Source: Chloroflexota bacterium (GTDB lineage: Bacteria; Chloroflexota; UBA6077). From it: a stretch of DNA of 60,192 nucleotides. The translations under genes and the position numbers were made by a program. The notes under the pieces were generated by a model, which ran no database searches, was not told the DNA's origin, and worked only from the letters and a program-made list of their open reading frames with translations. The stretch is from contig JAMCTB010000244.1 in assembly GCA_023380955.1 (NCBI GenBank), forward strand, positions 1 to 60,192, in the 5' to 3' direction. How positions within the stretch are numbered: position 1 is the stretch's first letter; the number at the start of each line of letters is the position of its first letter. This document shows, in pieces, positions 52,432 through 60,192 of this stretch.

Positions 52432-54105
52432 ATGCGGACGGTGTTGGTAATGCTCCTGGTGGGAGCGCTGGTCGCTGGCTGTTTCGGCGAGGGCGGCATT
52501 ACGGTGGCGCCGCCAAAGGGATCCGGGGGAGGTTCGGCTGCACCGGGCACCGCTCCATCGAAGGCCCCCGCTTCGAAGAGCGCCCCGTCTGGTAACACGC
52601 TTCGCCTCCTGGGCGATGATCCACCTACCATCGACCCTGCCCTGGTCCAGGATGCCACTTCTTCAGAGTACATCGTCGAAATCTTCAGCGGCCTGTTCAC
52701 CCTCAACGACAAGCTGGAGGTGGTGCCGGACATCGCCGAATCCTACGATGTGAGCCCGGATGGCCTGGTGTACACCTTCAAGCTGAGAAAAGATGTCAAG
52801 TTTCAGGACGGGCGCGGCGTGACCGCCCAGGACTTCAAGTACTCGATGGAGCGGGCGGCCGACCCACGCACCGAATCGCTGGTGGCGGATACGTACCTGG
52901 GTGATATAGTCGGTGTCAAGGACAAGCTACGGGGGAAGGCCAAGGAAATATCCGGCATCAAAGTTGTCGACGACTACACGCTCCAGATCACCATCGACTC
53001 CCCCAAAGTCTACTTCCTCTCCAAGCTGACCTACCCCACCGCCTTCGTGGTGGACAAGAACAACGTCGAAAAGGGCGGGCGGCGCTGGACTAACCAGCCG
53101 AACGGCACCGGGCCCTTCAAGCTCAAGGAATGGAAGCGTGGGGAAAGCATAACGCTGGTCCGCAACGATAACTTCTATGGCGGGGCGCCCAAGGTCGACC
53201 AGGTGGTATACAACATCGCCATCGCTGGCGCTGGCACGGGAATGACGATGTATGAGAACGGCGACATCGATATGGTTGGGGTGGGCCTGGCTGACATCGA
53301 TCGGGTCCAGGACCCCGCCAGCGAGTTGAACTCCCAGCTCGTGCGTGCCCCGTCGCTGAGCATCGGCTACGTCGGGCTGAACGCCCTCGTCCCGCCCTTC
53401 GACGATGTAAAGATGCGCCAGGCCTTCGCCGCGGCCATCGATAAGCAGAAGATCGTGGACGTGGTGCTGAAGGGCACCGTCCAGAAAGCCGATGGCATCG
53501 TGCCCCCCGGCATGCCGGAGTACCAGAACAAGAACCTGAAGCCGATCGCTTTCGATCCGCAGCGGGCCAAGCAATTGCTGGCCGAATCCAGGTACGCGGA
53601 CCCGTCCAGCTACCCGCCCCTGACATTCTACGTCTCGGGAGAGGGTGGGGCCAGCCCGCGGACGGTGACGGCCATCGTTGAGATGATCAAGCAAAACCTG
53701 GGGATCGACATAAAGATACAGCAGACCGAATGGGCCACCTTCCTGCAGGACCTCAGCACCGATCAGAAGAAGTACCCGATGTTCTCGCTGGGCTGGGTCG
53801 CCGATTACCCCGACCCTCAGAACTTCCTCGATGTTCTCTTCCATAGCAATAGCCTGGACAATCACACCGGCTATTCCAACAAAGAGGTCGATGCGCTCCT
53901 GGAGCAGGCCCGCACCGAGAAGGACCAGGCCAAGCGGATGGACCTGTACTATCAGGCGGAGCAGAAGATCGTGGGTGAAGCAGGGTGGATTCCGCTGGAC
54001 TATGGGGAGAGCTACATCCTGGTCAAGCCGTATCTGAAGAATGTGCGCTTCTCGCTGGGCGTCTCACCCTGGCTGAGGTTTGTGAGCATAGAAGGAGCGC
54101 GCTAG
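52432..54105 (+). CDS. Family-5 (oligopeptide/dipeptide/nickel-type) ABC substrate-binding lipoprotein
   Basis: This 557-residue solute-binding lipoprotein has a signal peptide of about 16 residues ending at the lipobox VAGC (Cys17), then a Gly/Ala/Ser/Pro linker. The SBP_bac_5 domain follows, with NTLRLLGDDPPTIDPAL, YDVSPDGLVYTFKLRKDVKFQDG and NPNGTGPFKLKEWKRGE-type segments. It collects peptides or related ligands outside the membrane for the two downstream permeases. The ligand is unknown. The ATG follows GGGACGGAAG. Confidence 0.92.
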   Translation: MRTVLVMLLVGALVAGCFGEGGITVAPPKGSGGGSAAPGTAPSKAPASKSAPSGNTLRLLGDDPPTIDPALVQDATSSEYIVEIFSGLFTLNDKLEVVPDIAESYDVSPDGLVYTFKLRKDVKFQDGRGVTAQDFKYSMERAADPRTESLVADTYLGDIVGVKDKLRGKAKEISGIKVVDDYTLQITIDSPKVYFLSKLTYPTAFVVDKNNVEKGGRRWTNQPNGTGPFKLKEWKRGESITLVRNDNFYGGAPKVDQVVYNIAIAGAGTGMTMYENGDIDMVGVGLADIDRVQDPASELNSQLVRAPSLSIGYVGLNALVPPFDDVKMRQAFAAAIDKQKIVDVVLKGTVQKADGIVPPGMPEYQNKNLKPIAFDPQRAKQLLAESRYADPSSYPPLTFYVSGEGGASPRTVTAIVEMIKQNLGIDIKIQQTEWATFLQDLSTDQKKYPMFSLGWVADYPDPQNFLDVLFHSNSLDNHTGYSNKEVDALLEQARTEKDQAKRMDLYYQAEQKIVGEAGWIPLDYGESYILVKPYLKNVRFSLGVSPWLRFVSIEGAR

Positions 54106-54111
54106 CTCCGT

Positions 54112-55041
54112 ATGCTGGTCTACGCCGTCCGTCGATTGTTCTGGCTGCCGTTTCTGCTGCTGGCAGTAGCCTTCATCACGTTCGCTCTGGGCCAGTACGG
54201 GCCGGGCGACCCCGTGCAGGTGGCGATGGGTCAGCACGTCAACCCTGAGGTGCGGGACCGGGTCCGCCACGAGATGGGGCTGGACCGCCCCTTCTACGAG
54301 CAATTCGCCAGCTACGTTTGGAATGCCCTGCACGGTGACCTGGGTGTTTCCTACAAGTACCGGGGCGAGCCTGTGTTCGGGCTCATCGGGAACCGCGTCG
54401 CCGTCTCGGCCCAGCTTGCGTTCCTTGCCCTCCTCCTTGCGGTGGCACTGGGAATCCCGCTCGGCATCGTGGCGTCCCTGCATCAGCGCACCTGGATGGA
54501 CTATCTGAGCATCTCGATCAGCCTGGGGGGCGTCTCGATGCCCGCCTTCCTTCTAGCCCCCATCCTGATGTGGTTCTTCGCGCAGCAGTTGAAGGTGCTT
54601 CCGGCCGCCGGATGGGGCGGCATCTTCAGTCCACAAGCCGTAATGCCGGCTATCGTGATGGGCGTTGGCCCGGTAGCCGTCCTGGCCCGCCAGACGCGCG
54701 CCAGCCTGATCGAGGTGCTCGGCCAGGACTACGTGAGGACCGCCCGCAGCAAGGGGCTGTTGGAGCAGACGGTGCTCCTGCACCACGTGCTTCGGAATGG
54801 ACTGATCCCCATCTTCACTCTCATCGGCCTCATGTTGGGTAGCCTGGTGGAGGGAGCTTTCATCACCGAGACGGTCTTCGGGATACCGGGAATCGGCCGG
54901 CTGGCGGTAGAATCGCTGTTCGCCCGCGACTACCCGGTGATCATGGCGCTCACCTTGATGGTGGCGGTCTCGTATACCGTAGCGAATCTGATGGTGGACC
55001 TGTCGTATGGGCTCCTGGACCCGAGGATTCGCTACCGATGA
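54112..55041 (+). CDS. ABC transporter permease, DppB/OppB type
   Basis: This 309-residue inner-membrane permease has about six helices. The N-terminus YAVRRLFWLPFLLLAVAFITFAL, GDLGVSYKYRGEPV and the EAA-like loop QDYVRTARSKGLLEQTVLLHHVLRNGLIPI identify the DppB side. It ends in a 4-bp ATGA overlap with the next permease. It forms the pore with the DppC-type partner. Ribosome-site spacing at the ATG is poor (AAGGAG 15 bases away), so the start is approximate. Confidence 0.93.
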   Translation: MLVYAVRRLFWLPFLLLAVAFITFALGQYGPGDPVQVAMGQHVNPEVRDRVRHEMGLDRPFYEQFASYVWNALHGDLGVSYKYRGEPVFGLIGNRVAVSAQLAFLALLLAVALGIPLGIVASLHQRTWMDYLSISISLGGVSMPAFLLAPILMWFFAQQLKVLPAAGWGGIFSPQAVMPAIVMGVGPVAVLARQTRASLIEVLGQDYVRTARSKGLLEQTVLLHHVLRNGLIPIFTLIGLMLGSLVEGAFITETVFGIPGIGRLAVESLFARDYPVIMALTLMVAVSYTVANLMVDLSYGLLDPRIRYR

Positions 55042-55997
55042 GCAACGTACAGGTCTCTGACTACGTGGCCAGGACGTCGGTAACGGAGCGGAGGCGTAGC
55101 CTGTGGGGGACAGCGCTACGCCGCTACATTCGCAACCGCGCGGCGATGTTTGGGTTGATCATCGTGCTGGGGCTGTTCCTGGTGGCCATCCTCGCTCCCT
55201 GGCTGGCGCCATACTCTCATACCAAGCAAGACCTGTCGGTTGTAGAACGTGGCCCTTCCCTTGCCCACTGGCTCGGCACGGACGAGTTGGGACGAGACCT
55301 GCTCAGCCGAGTGATCTGGGGGGCGCGCACAGCCGCCGTGGTCTCGACCGCCGTGATTTCGGTCGTCGCCGTGCTCGGCGTGCTGATGGGAGCGATCGCG
55401 GGCTACTTCGGCGGCTGGGTGGACACGGCCATCATGCGTGTGACCGACCTGCTTTTCGCCTTTCCATCGTTCCTGCTGGCGGTATTCGCGGCGGCGACGC
55501 TGCGCCCCACCATCAGCGAGGGCCTGCAGGAACTGGGGAGGCTCATGGGGCAGCGCATCAACACGGGCATGGTCGACTACGTCATCGTGCTGATGGCGCT
55601 GGGTCTGGTGGGCTGGCCGGGGATGGCCAGGCTGGTGCGCGGGCAGGTGCTGTCCCTCCGGGAGCGCGACTTCACGCTGGCCGCCCGCGCCCTGGGCGCT
55701 TCCGACTGGCGCATTCTCACCCGCCACCTGCTGCCCAATGCGCTCAGCCCGGTAATCATCGCCTTGTCCCTGGGCATGGGCGGCGTGATTATGTCCGAGG
55801 CCTACCTCTCCTTCGTGGGGCTGGGTGTACAGCCACCCGAGGCCAGTTGGGGCCTGATGATCCAGGAGAACTACAACATGTGGCGGACGCGCCCGCATCT
55901 GGTGCTGGTGCCGGGTCTGGTGCTGGCCCTGGTGGTCTTCGGCTTCAGCTTCGTGGGCGACGGGCTGAACGACGCGATGAACCCCCGGTCCGATTAG
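55038..55997 (+). CDS. ABC transporter permease, DppC/OppC type
   Basis: This 319-residue permease has the OppC N-terminal domain (RNRAAMFGLIIVLGLFLVAILAPWLAPYSH), then HWLGTDELGRDLLSRVIWGARTA and the EAA loop LAARALGASDWRILTRHLLPNALSPVI. It overlaps dppB (ATGA). No ATP-binding DppD/DppF genes follow; the next gene is convergent, so the ATPases must be encoded elsewhere or shared with another importer. Confidence 0.93.
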   Translation: MSNVQVSDYVARTSVTERRRSLWGTALRRYIRNRAAMFGLIIVLGLFLVAILAPWLAPYSHTKQDLSVVERGPSLAHWLGTDELGRDLLSRVIWGARTAAVVSTAVISVVAVLGVLMGAIAGYFGGWVDTAIMRVTDLLFAFPSFLLAVFAAATLRPTISEGLQELGRLMGQRINTGMVDYVIVLMALGLVGWPGMARLVRGQVLSLRERDFTLAARALGASDWRILTRHLLPNALSPVIIALSLGMGGVIMSEAYLSFVGLGVQPPEASWGLMIQENYNMWRTRPHLVLVPGLVLALVVFGFSFVGDGLNDAMNPRSD

Positions 55998-56044
55998 GAG
56001 GACGGCGCGCTGGTCTGGTGACCAGTCAGACACGGAGTGATGGA

Positions 56045-56195
56045 TGTCATTCTGAGCCGAAGCGTAGCGGTCGCAGACTCGCCTCTGGCGAGAGGCGAAG
56101 AATCCCGGCCTCAGAGGGCTGAGATCCTTCGCGAAGTCTATCCTGAGCCCTTCGCTACCGCTCAGGGTAAACTTCGCGAAGGGCTCAGGATGACA
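56045..56195. repeat. TGTCATTCTGAGC dispersed inverted repeat
   Basis: The outer ends TGTCATTCTGAGC and GCTCAGGATGACA are inverted (12 of 13 positions). Inside are further CTTCGCGAAG and CTGAGC palindromes and one GACTCGCC module. Elements of this kind are widespread intergenic repeats. It lies between the convergent dppC and FAD-oxidoreductase genes and fills much of the 356-bp gap. Confidence 0.8.
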
Positions 56196-56285
56196 GACCA
56201 TCATCGCGGTTTTGACAGACTATTAGCCTGCTGCCTCCAGGCCGGCAGTTCTGTCGTCGTACGCCCGGCAATACCTCGAGCTAAA

Positions 56286-56312
56286 GCAGCCCGGCTTCAT
56301 CAGCCGGGCTGC
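56286..56312. terminator. Hairpin between convergent dppC and FAD-oxidoreductase genes
   Basis: Arms GCAGCCCGGCT and AGCCGGGCTGC (11 bp, perfect) surround a five-base loop. It is placed to serve both convergent transcripts. On the minus strand it is followed by TTTAGC, a weak T-run. Confidence 0.6.
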
Positions 56313-56353
56313 ACGCTGGTCTGTCACTTGTTGGGCCGGCTGACCGCCCGCGG

Positions 56354-57772
56354 CTACCGGCCGGGCACTGGCGGCTCGGGGGCCTGCGGCGTGGCGAAGC
56401 GCGCCCCTAGGTAGGCCCCCTGCGCCAGGAGGGTCTGCTGCAGCTCATCCACCGGCACCCGGCGCGGTGTCACGCCGTGCTTCACGGCGAGGGCAGCGGC
56501 CGTTCCCGCGGCCTCGCCGGTGGCGCAGGCCGGCGGCATGACCCGCACCGCTCCGAAGGCCACATGGTCGGCCGACAGGCAGCGACCGGCCGCCAGTAAC
56601 TGGTCGACCTTCAGCGGCACCAGGCTGCGGTAGGGGATCTCGTAGGCGTTGGCCGCCCGCACTCCCGGCGGCTCGGCCTTGCCCACACCTTCGGGGTTAT
56701 GGATGTCGATGAAGAAGCCGTTCATCGCGATCACGTCGGGGAACTCAGTGGCTTCCACGACGTCCTCGACCCGCAGCACGTACTCGCCGACGATGCGACG
56801 GCTCTCCCGGACGCCGACGTGCGCCCCTGTATCGACGAGATAGGCGTTCTGCATTCCTGGGCAATACTTGTGGAAGAAGCGCATCAGCTCCTGCACCTGC
56901 TTCCGCCCCTCGATCTCGGCTTGGGTCAGGCTGTCGACGTCGGTGCTGTCGTACCCCAGGAGCCGGGAGGCGTTGGCCCGGTACTCGCCGGGGCGCATCG
57001 TCTGGTATAGCCCGAGATTATCGCGCGGCACATTCAGGGGATCGCCCTTCGCCTTGGCCTCGGCGATGGGCGTGGCGAAGAGGTTGCGCTCGGTCGGGTG
57101 CTGCCGGCGATACTCGACCAGCGCCGCATCATCGATGCCGCCCACCCGGAAGAACATCGACATTGGCTGCATCTTGCCGTCGCTTGGCCGGCCCTTGGCC
57201 ATCGGGACGCCGGCCAGGTAAGCCACATCGCCGTCGCCGGTGCAGTCCACCACCACCTTCGCCCGGATGGCCTGCATCCCCGATTTGTTGACCACGATCA
57301 CGCCGCGGACCCCATCGCCCTCCTTCAGCACGTCGGCCATAAACGTGTGATACATCAGGTGGATGCCCGCTTCCTCGATCATCTCGTCGGCCACGAGCTT
57401 CAAGGCTTCCGGATCGTAGGGGGTCACGTTGCCGTGGGCGTACACTGTAAACGAAGAGTAAGGGGTGCCGGGAGGCACCTGCGAGGGGTGGACGGCGCCC
57501 CCGGTCTTCGCCATTCGGCGCACCAGCTCATCGAAGACGCCGCGTACGATCTGTACGGTGCCTTTCTCGTCGAAAGACGTCATGAACGGACCCACCAGGC
57601 CGGTGCTGCCCGTACCACCCAGGGCGCCGTACTGCTCGATCAGAGTGGTGTTTGCACCGTTGCGGGCGGCGGCCACAGCCGCGCCGATGCCGGCCATCCC
57701 GCCGCCGACCACCAGGACATCCGTCTGGCGCACCACGGGCACTTCGTTATTCCATCGAATCGTCTCTGCCAT
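56354..57772 (-). CDS. FAD-dependent oxidoreductase (FAD_oxidored family)
   Basis: This 472-residue flavoprotein has the dinucleotide motif VLVVGGGMAGIGAAVAAARNGA near residue 20 and LIEQYGALGGTGSTGLVGPF. It also has VVDCTGDGDVAYLAGVP and a C-terminal AAGRCLSADHVAFGAVRVMPPAC-type segment (about 410-435) matching the FAD_oxidored family. The reaction is unknown. The ATG at 57772 follows AAAGGA by eight to nine bases. It lies 36 bp after the second binding-protein gene in the same direction, so it may act on the imported solute. Confidence 0.85.
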   Translation of the reverse strand: MAETIRWNNEVPVVRQTDVLVVGGGMAGIGAAVAAARNGANTTLIEQYGALGGTGSTGLVGPFMTSFDEKGTVQIVRGVFDELVRRMAKTGGAVHPSQVPPGTPYSSFTVYAHGNVTPYDPEALKLVADEMIEEAGIHLMYHTFMADVLKEGDGVRGVIVVNKSGMQAIRAKVVVDCTGDGDVAYLAGVPMAKGRPSDGKMQPMSMFFRVGGIDDAALVEYRRQHPTERNLFATPIAEAKAKGDPLNVPRDNLGLYQTMRPGEYRANASRLLGYDSTDVDSLTQAEIEGRKQVQELMRFFHKYCPGMQNAYLVDTGAHVGVRESRRIVGEYVLRVEDVVEATEFPDVIAMNGFFIDIHNPEGVGKAEPPGVRAANAYEIPYRSLVPLKVDQLLAAGRCLSADHVAFGAVRVMPPACATGEAAGTAAALAVKHGVTPRRVPVDELQQTLLAQGAYLGARFATPQAPEPPVPGR

Positions 57773-57808
57773 AACGCTGTTCCTTTTCGAATATCGGTCC
57801 CGCACGCG

Positions 57809-59479
57809 CTAATCGATCCAGGCCGCCCGCGCGTCGACGCGGTACGAGCTGACCTGTACATCGAGGCCCTTCACCTTGTCCCAGTAAACGACGTTGCCCG
57901 GCAGGTAGAAGGTAGTGCCGAAGTAGGTATCTTCGTAGAGAATACGCTGGCAGCGCTTGTATATCTCGGCGCGCTTGGCCTCATCGTACTCGCTGCGTCC
58001 CTCGGCCAGGCACTGGTCCATTTTTGGATTGCAGTAAGAGGCCCAGTTGCTGCCGCCATCGCACGTCAGCTCGGCGCTCTGGAAGTCTGGGTCGCCCCGG
58101 TCTGACGGGCGGTTCATGCCAAGGTCGAACTGGAAGGCTTTGATGGAAGAGATCCAGGCCAGGCGCTCCAGGACGCTGATGGTGGTGCGCAGGCCGATGG
58201 CGTCGAACATCGACTTTATCGCTTCACTCATCCGTACCTCAACCGAGCGCTGGATCACCGTCAGGCCTACATCCAGCCCGTTCGGGTAGCCGGCCTCCGC
58301 CATAAGCTGCTTGGCCTTGGCGAGGTCGTAGCTGTAGTAGGGAAGGCTCTTGTCGTACCCCAGGACCGCAGGTGTCCAGTATGGGTAATAGTATGGCTGG
58401 GCGACGCCGAAGCCCAGGGCCTTGATCAGGCCGTCGCGGTCGATGGCGTGCCAGGCAGCCTCCCTCAGCTTCTGGTTCTTGGCATAGTTATCGTTCTTCG
58501 GGTTGAAGAATATGTTGTAGTACATCGAGCCCCAGGGCTGTTCCCAGTAGACCAGGCCAGGGATGGACTTGGCGGCAGCCACATCTTTGGGCTCGATCAT
58601 ATGGACGAGGTCCACGTTCTTGGCCCGCAGCTCGAGCATCGCCACCGCTTTGTCGGGAATGTAGCGCTCGACGAGGCCATCCAGGTAGGGAAGGGGCTGG
58701 CCATCAACCCCCTTGTCCCAGTAGCCGTCGAACTTCTTGACCGTGATCCGGTCGTCGCGTACCCATTTGTCGAACTTCATCGGCCCGGTGCCCACCGGGT
58801 TGTTACCGAACTGCTCCTCGCCCATCGCCTCCGTGGCCTTCTTGGAGTGCATCGCCGGTACGGCGTACCCGCCGCCGGAAAGCTGCATCAGGACGGTGGC
58901 GCTGGGGGCCTTCAGCTTCAGTCGAATGCCGTAGTCGCCGGTAGCCTCGACCGAGGCGATGTCGATCAACTGAGTCTTGCGCAACGACTTGGGGTGGTTC
59001 ATCATCCGGTCGAGGTTCCACTTGGCCACATCGGCGTTCCAGTCGCTGCCGTCGTGGAACTTGACCCCCTTCCGCAGGGTGAGGTCAATGGTGGTTGGGT
59101 CCACGATCTTCCACGACTCGGCGAGGCTGGGCTTGAGGGCGAATTTCCCCGCCTTCTCGTCCACGAGAGGATATCGCAGGAGGCTGTCGAAAATGAGCAT
59201 TACTGCTGAGCCTCCCGACTGACTGGCGACGTGGGTATCCAGGGTCGGTATGGTGAAGTCGGAGACTACGGTGAGGATACCGCCGCGCTTCACCTTAGGG
59301 GCCGGGGTAGCCGTTGGCGCGGCCGGCGTCGTAGCTGCTGGTGCAGCCGGGGCGCTGGTAGGTGCTGCCGAGGGGGCCGACGGCTTGGCCGTCGGGGCAG
59401 CGGGTGCCGGAGCGCACCCCAGCGCCGTCACGAGGCTGAGTAGTACAAGGACAGACGTCAATGTCACGAGCTTCTTCAT
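57809..59479 (-). CDS. Family-5 ABC substrate-binding lipoprotein, second copy
   Basis: This 556-residue protein has a signal peptide ending ALGC (Cys22), then about 40 residues of Ala/Pro/Thr-rich linker and an SBP_bac_5 domain (PTLDTHVASQSGG, SWKIVDPTTIDLTLRKGVKFHDGSDW, NPVGTGPMKFDKWVRDD). The ATG at 59479 has GGGAGG upstream; the longer frame from 59539 adds a non-signal extension. It is not closely similar to the protein at 52432. No permease or ATPase accompanies it. Confidence 0.92.
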   Translation of the reverse strand: MKKLVTLTSVLVLLSLVTALGCAPAPAAPTAKPSAPSAAPTSAPAAPAATTPAAPTATPAPKVKRGGILTVVSDFTIPTLDTHVASQSGGSAVMLIFDSLLRYPLVDEKAGKFALKPSLAESWKIVDPTTIDLTLRKGVKFHDGSDWNADVAKWNLDRMMNHPKSLRKTQLIDIASVEATGDYGIRLKLKAPSATVLMQLSGGGYAVPAMHSKKATEAMGEEQFGNNPVGTGPMKFDKWVRDDRITVKKFDGYWDKGVDGQPLPYLDGLVERYIPDKAVAMLELRAKNVDLVHMIEPKDVAAAKSIPGLVYWEQPWGSMYYNIFFNPKNDNYAKNQKLREAAWHAIDRDGLIKALGFGVAQPYYYPYWTPAVLGYDKSLPYYSYDLAKAKQLMAEAGYPNGLDVGLTVIQRSVEVRMSEAIKSMFDAIGLRTTISVLERLAWISSIKAFQFDLGMNRPSDRGDPDFQSAELTCDGGSNWASYCNPKMDQCLAEGRSEYDEAKRAEIYKRCQRILYEDTYFGTTFYLPGNVVYWDKVKGLDVQVSSYRVDARAAWID

Positions 59480-59548
59480 CAGTGGTCTTACCTCCCTGAT
59501 CAGTATTAGTCCGCTCGAAGTGCCGCCGTTTGTCTCCATTGTCTCTAT

Positions 59549-59586
59549 TCTATTATGTGTGTGCTAGTCTATTATGTGTGTGCTAG
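59549..59586. repeat. 19-bp direct tandem repeat (two copies)
   Basis: TCTATTATGTGTGTGCTAG occurs twice in perfect succession, 70-107 bp upstream of the second binding-protein start. On the minus strand each copy contains ACACATAATAG, a possible -10-like sequence, so a promoter element may be duplicated. Confidence 0.85.
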
Positions 59587-59774
59587 CGCATCACCCGCCA
59601 TATGATACAACGCAGAGGCGGCGCGTGTCGAGCATACAGTGCTTTGTTTTGGCTTGCTGCGTCCGGTGTCCCCTGATAGTTGGCTTGAGTGCCGGAGGGG
59701 TGGCACAGCGCGGCCCCTGCCGGAGGCTATGCTACGGCGTGGGTCGGGCACCTGCAAGCGCTTTCGGCGCCAAA

Positions 59775-60050
59775 TAGGGTCATGTCAAAGTCCGCTGATC
59801 CGGCTGCTCGTGGGGTTTACCTCACCCCCTGGCCCCTCGCCAGAGGCGAGTCGCCGTGGCGACCTCTTCGCGCGCGGAGAGGTCTCCGAAGGTCCGTAGC
59901 GCTGGGCCGTCACGGCCCGGCGCAGGATACCCTTCGGGCACGACTCGCCGTGGCGAGGGGTGGCCGAAGGCCGGAGGTGAGGTCAACTGCCGCTGGCAAG
60001 GCAACCGAAGCGCCGTCTGATTCGTGGCTGGCGACTTTGAAAAGGCCCTA
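59775..60050. mobile_element. MITE-like element, copy C, with 9-bp target duplication
   Basis: The left end TAGGGTCATGTCAAAGTC and right end GACTTTGAAAAGGCCCTA form terminal inverted repeats. Flanking GGCGCCAAA (59766-59774) and GGCGCCAAA (60051-60059) is a perfect 9-bp target duplication. The 276-bp body is the core of copy A with about 95 bp of extra palindromic modules inserted in its centre, including the 18-bp TCGTGCCCGAAGGGTATC module in reverse (59926-59943). Confidence 0.88.
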
Positions 60051-60136
60051 GGCGCCAAATTGCTTCCGACGTCGTGACGTGAGTTGAGACGGAGATTGGT
60101 GTATCCTGAGATGGTAATTCTAGCAAGGGGTATACC

Positions 60137-60192
60137 GTGGCAAAGGTTCTTAAACTATCGGATATTCAGAAATTCGCCGATCAACTCTTTTG
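60137..60192 (+). CDS. Start of an unidentified gene, cut by the contig end
   Basis: A GTG at 60137 has AAGGGG six bases upstream. The frame remains open for 18 codons (AKVLKLSDIQKFADQLF) to the window end. The codons are AT-richer than the rest of the window. It is too short to classify; the beginning looks like a small helical protein. Confidence 0.45.
   Translation, partial: MAKVLKLSDIQKFADQLF

Overview
The window looks like one contig of a GC-rich, probably anaerobic bacterium, most likely a member of the Chloroflexota (Dehalococcoidia-like). That placement is an inference. It rests on the GC-rich composition, frequent GTG/TTG starts, a NurA nuclease beside an F420-associated zincin, split glycine decarboxylase subunits, tungsten-type aldehyde:ferredoxin oxidoreductases, a 2-oxoacid:ferredoxin oxidoreductase, selenocysteine machinery, and the abundant short palindromic intergenic repeats common in that phylum. 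No rRNA or tRNA gene was found to confirm it. The first 21 bases are Illumina adapter, so base 1 is an assembly end, and genes are cut at both ends.

Layout. 1-9.0 kb: a truncated M20 peptidase, then leftward genes: M20 hydrolase, AlaX-type tRNA-editing protein, MFS exporter and phosphoesterase in one cluster, and a DUF362 iron-sulfur protein paired with an aldehyde:ferredoxin oxidoreductase. 9.2-13.9 kb: YggT and DUF167 proteins, a lower-GC ClpP-class serine protease, and a NurA/zincin pair. 13.9-17.7 kb: a MoaD-like sulfur carrier, selA and selB in one operon. 17.7-20.1 kb: metX-metW behind a methionine-type T-box with a strong promoter. 20.1-27.1 kb: phosphate uptake (DUF47/pit), rsmG, a small monooxygenase-like protein, an alcohol dehydrogenase and two tandem CPBP membrane proteases. 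27.5-33.1 kb: korDABC diverging from a six-haem NapC/NrfH-like cytochrome, followed by trmO and a queuosine-precursor transporter. 33.3-36.5 kb: hisDCB. 36.7-40.0 kb: an acetamidase/formamidase and a second AOR. 40.5-46.3 kb: a homoserine/threonine/aspartokinase operon holding an undescribed coiled-coil gene. 46.3-52.2 kb: PBP2-RodA and gcvPA-gcvPB. 52.4-59.5 kb: an oligopeptide-type ABC importer without ATPases, an FAD oxidoreductase and a second family-5 binding protein.

The genes suit an organism that ferments or oxidises amino and organic acids through ferredoxin: peptide uptake, M20 hydrolases, glycine cleavage, Kor and AOR. It also makes histidine, threonine and methionine, and has a membrane multihaem electron conduit. 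The MoaD-like gene co-transcribed with selAB suggests linked maturation of a molybdo- or tungsto-selenoenzyme encoded elsewhere.

The most unusual content is intergenic. There is a family of 180-276 bp elements with 18-bp terminal inverted repeats, two of which are flanked by perfect 9-bp target duplications, so it appears to be a MITE. Its centre is built from interchangeable palindromic modules that also occur on their own at other sites. Two further palindrome families recur, one showing a compensatory stem change.
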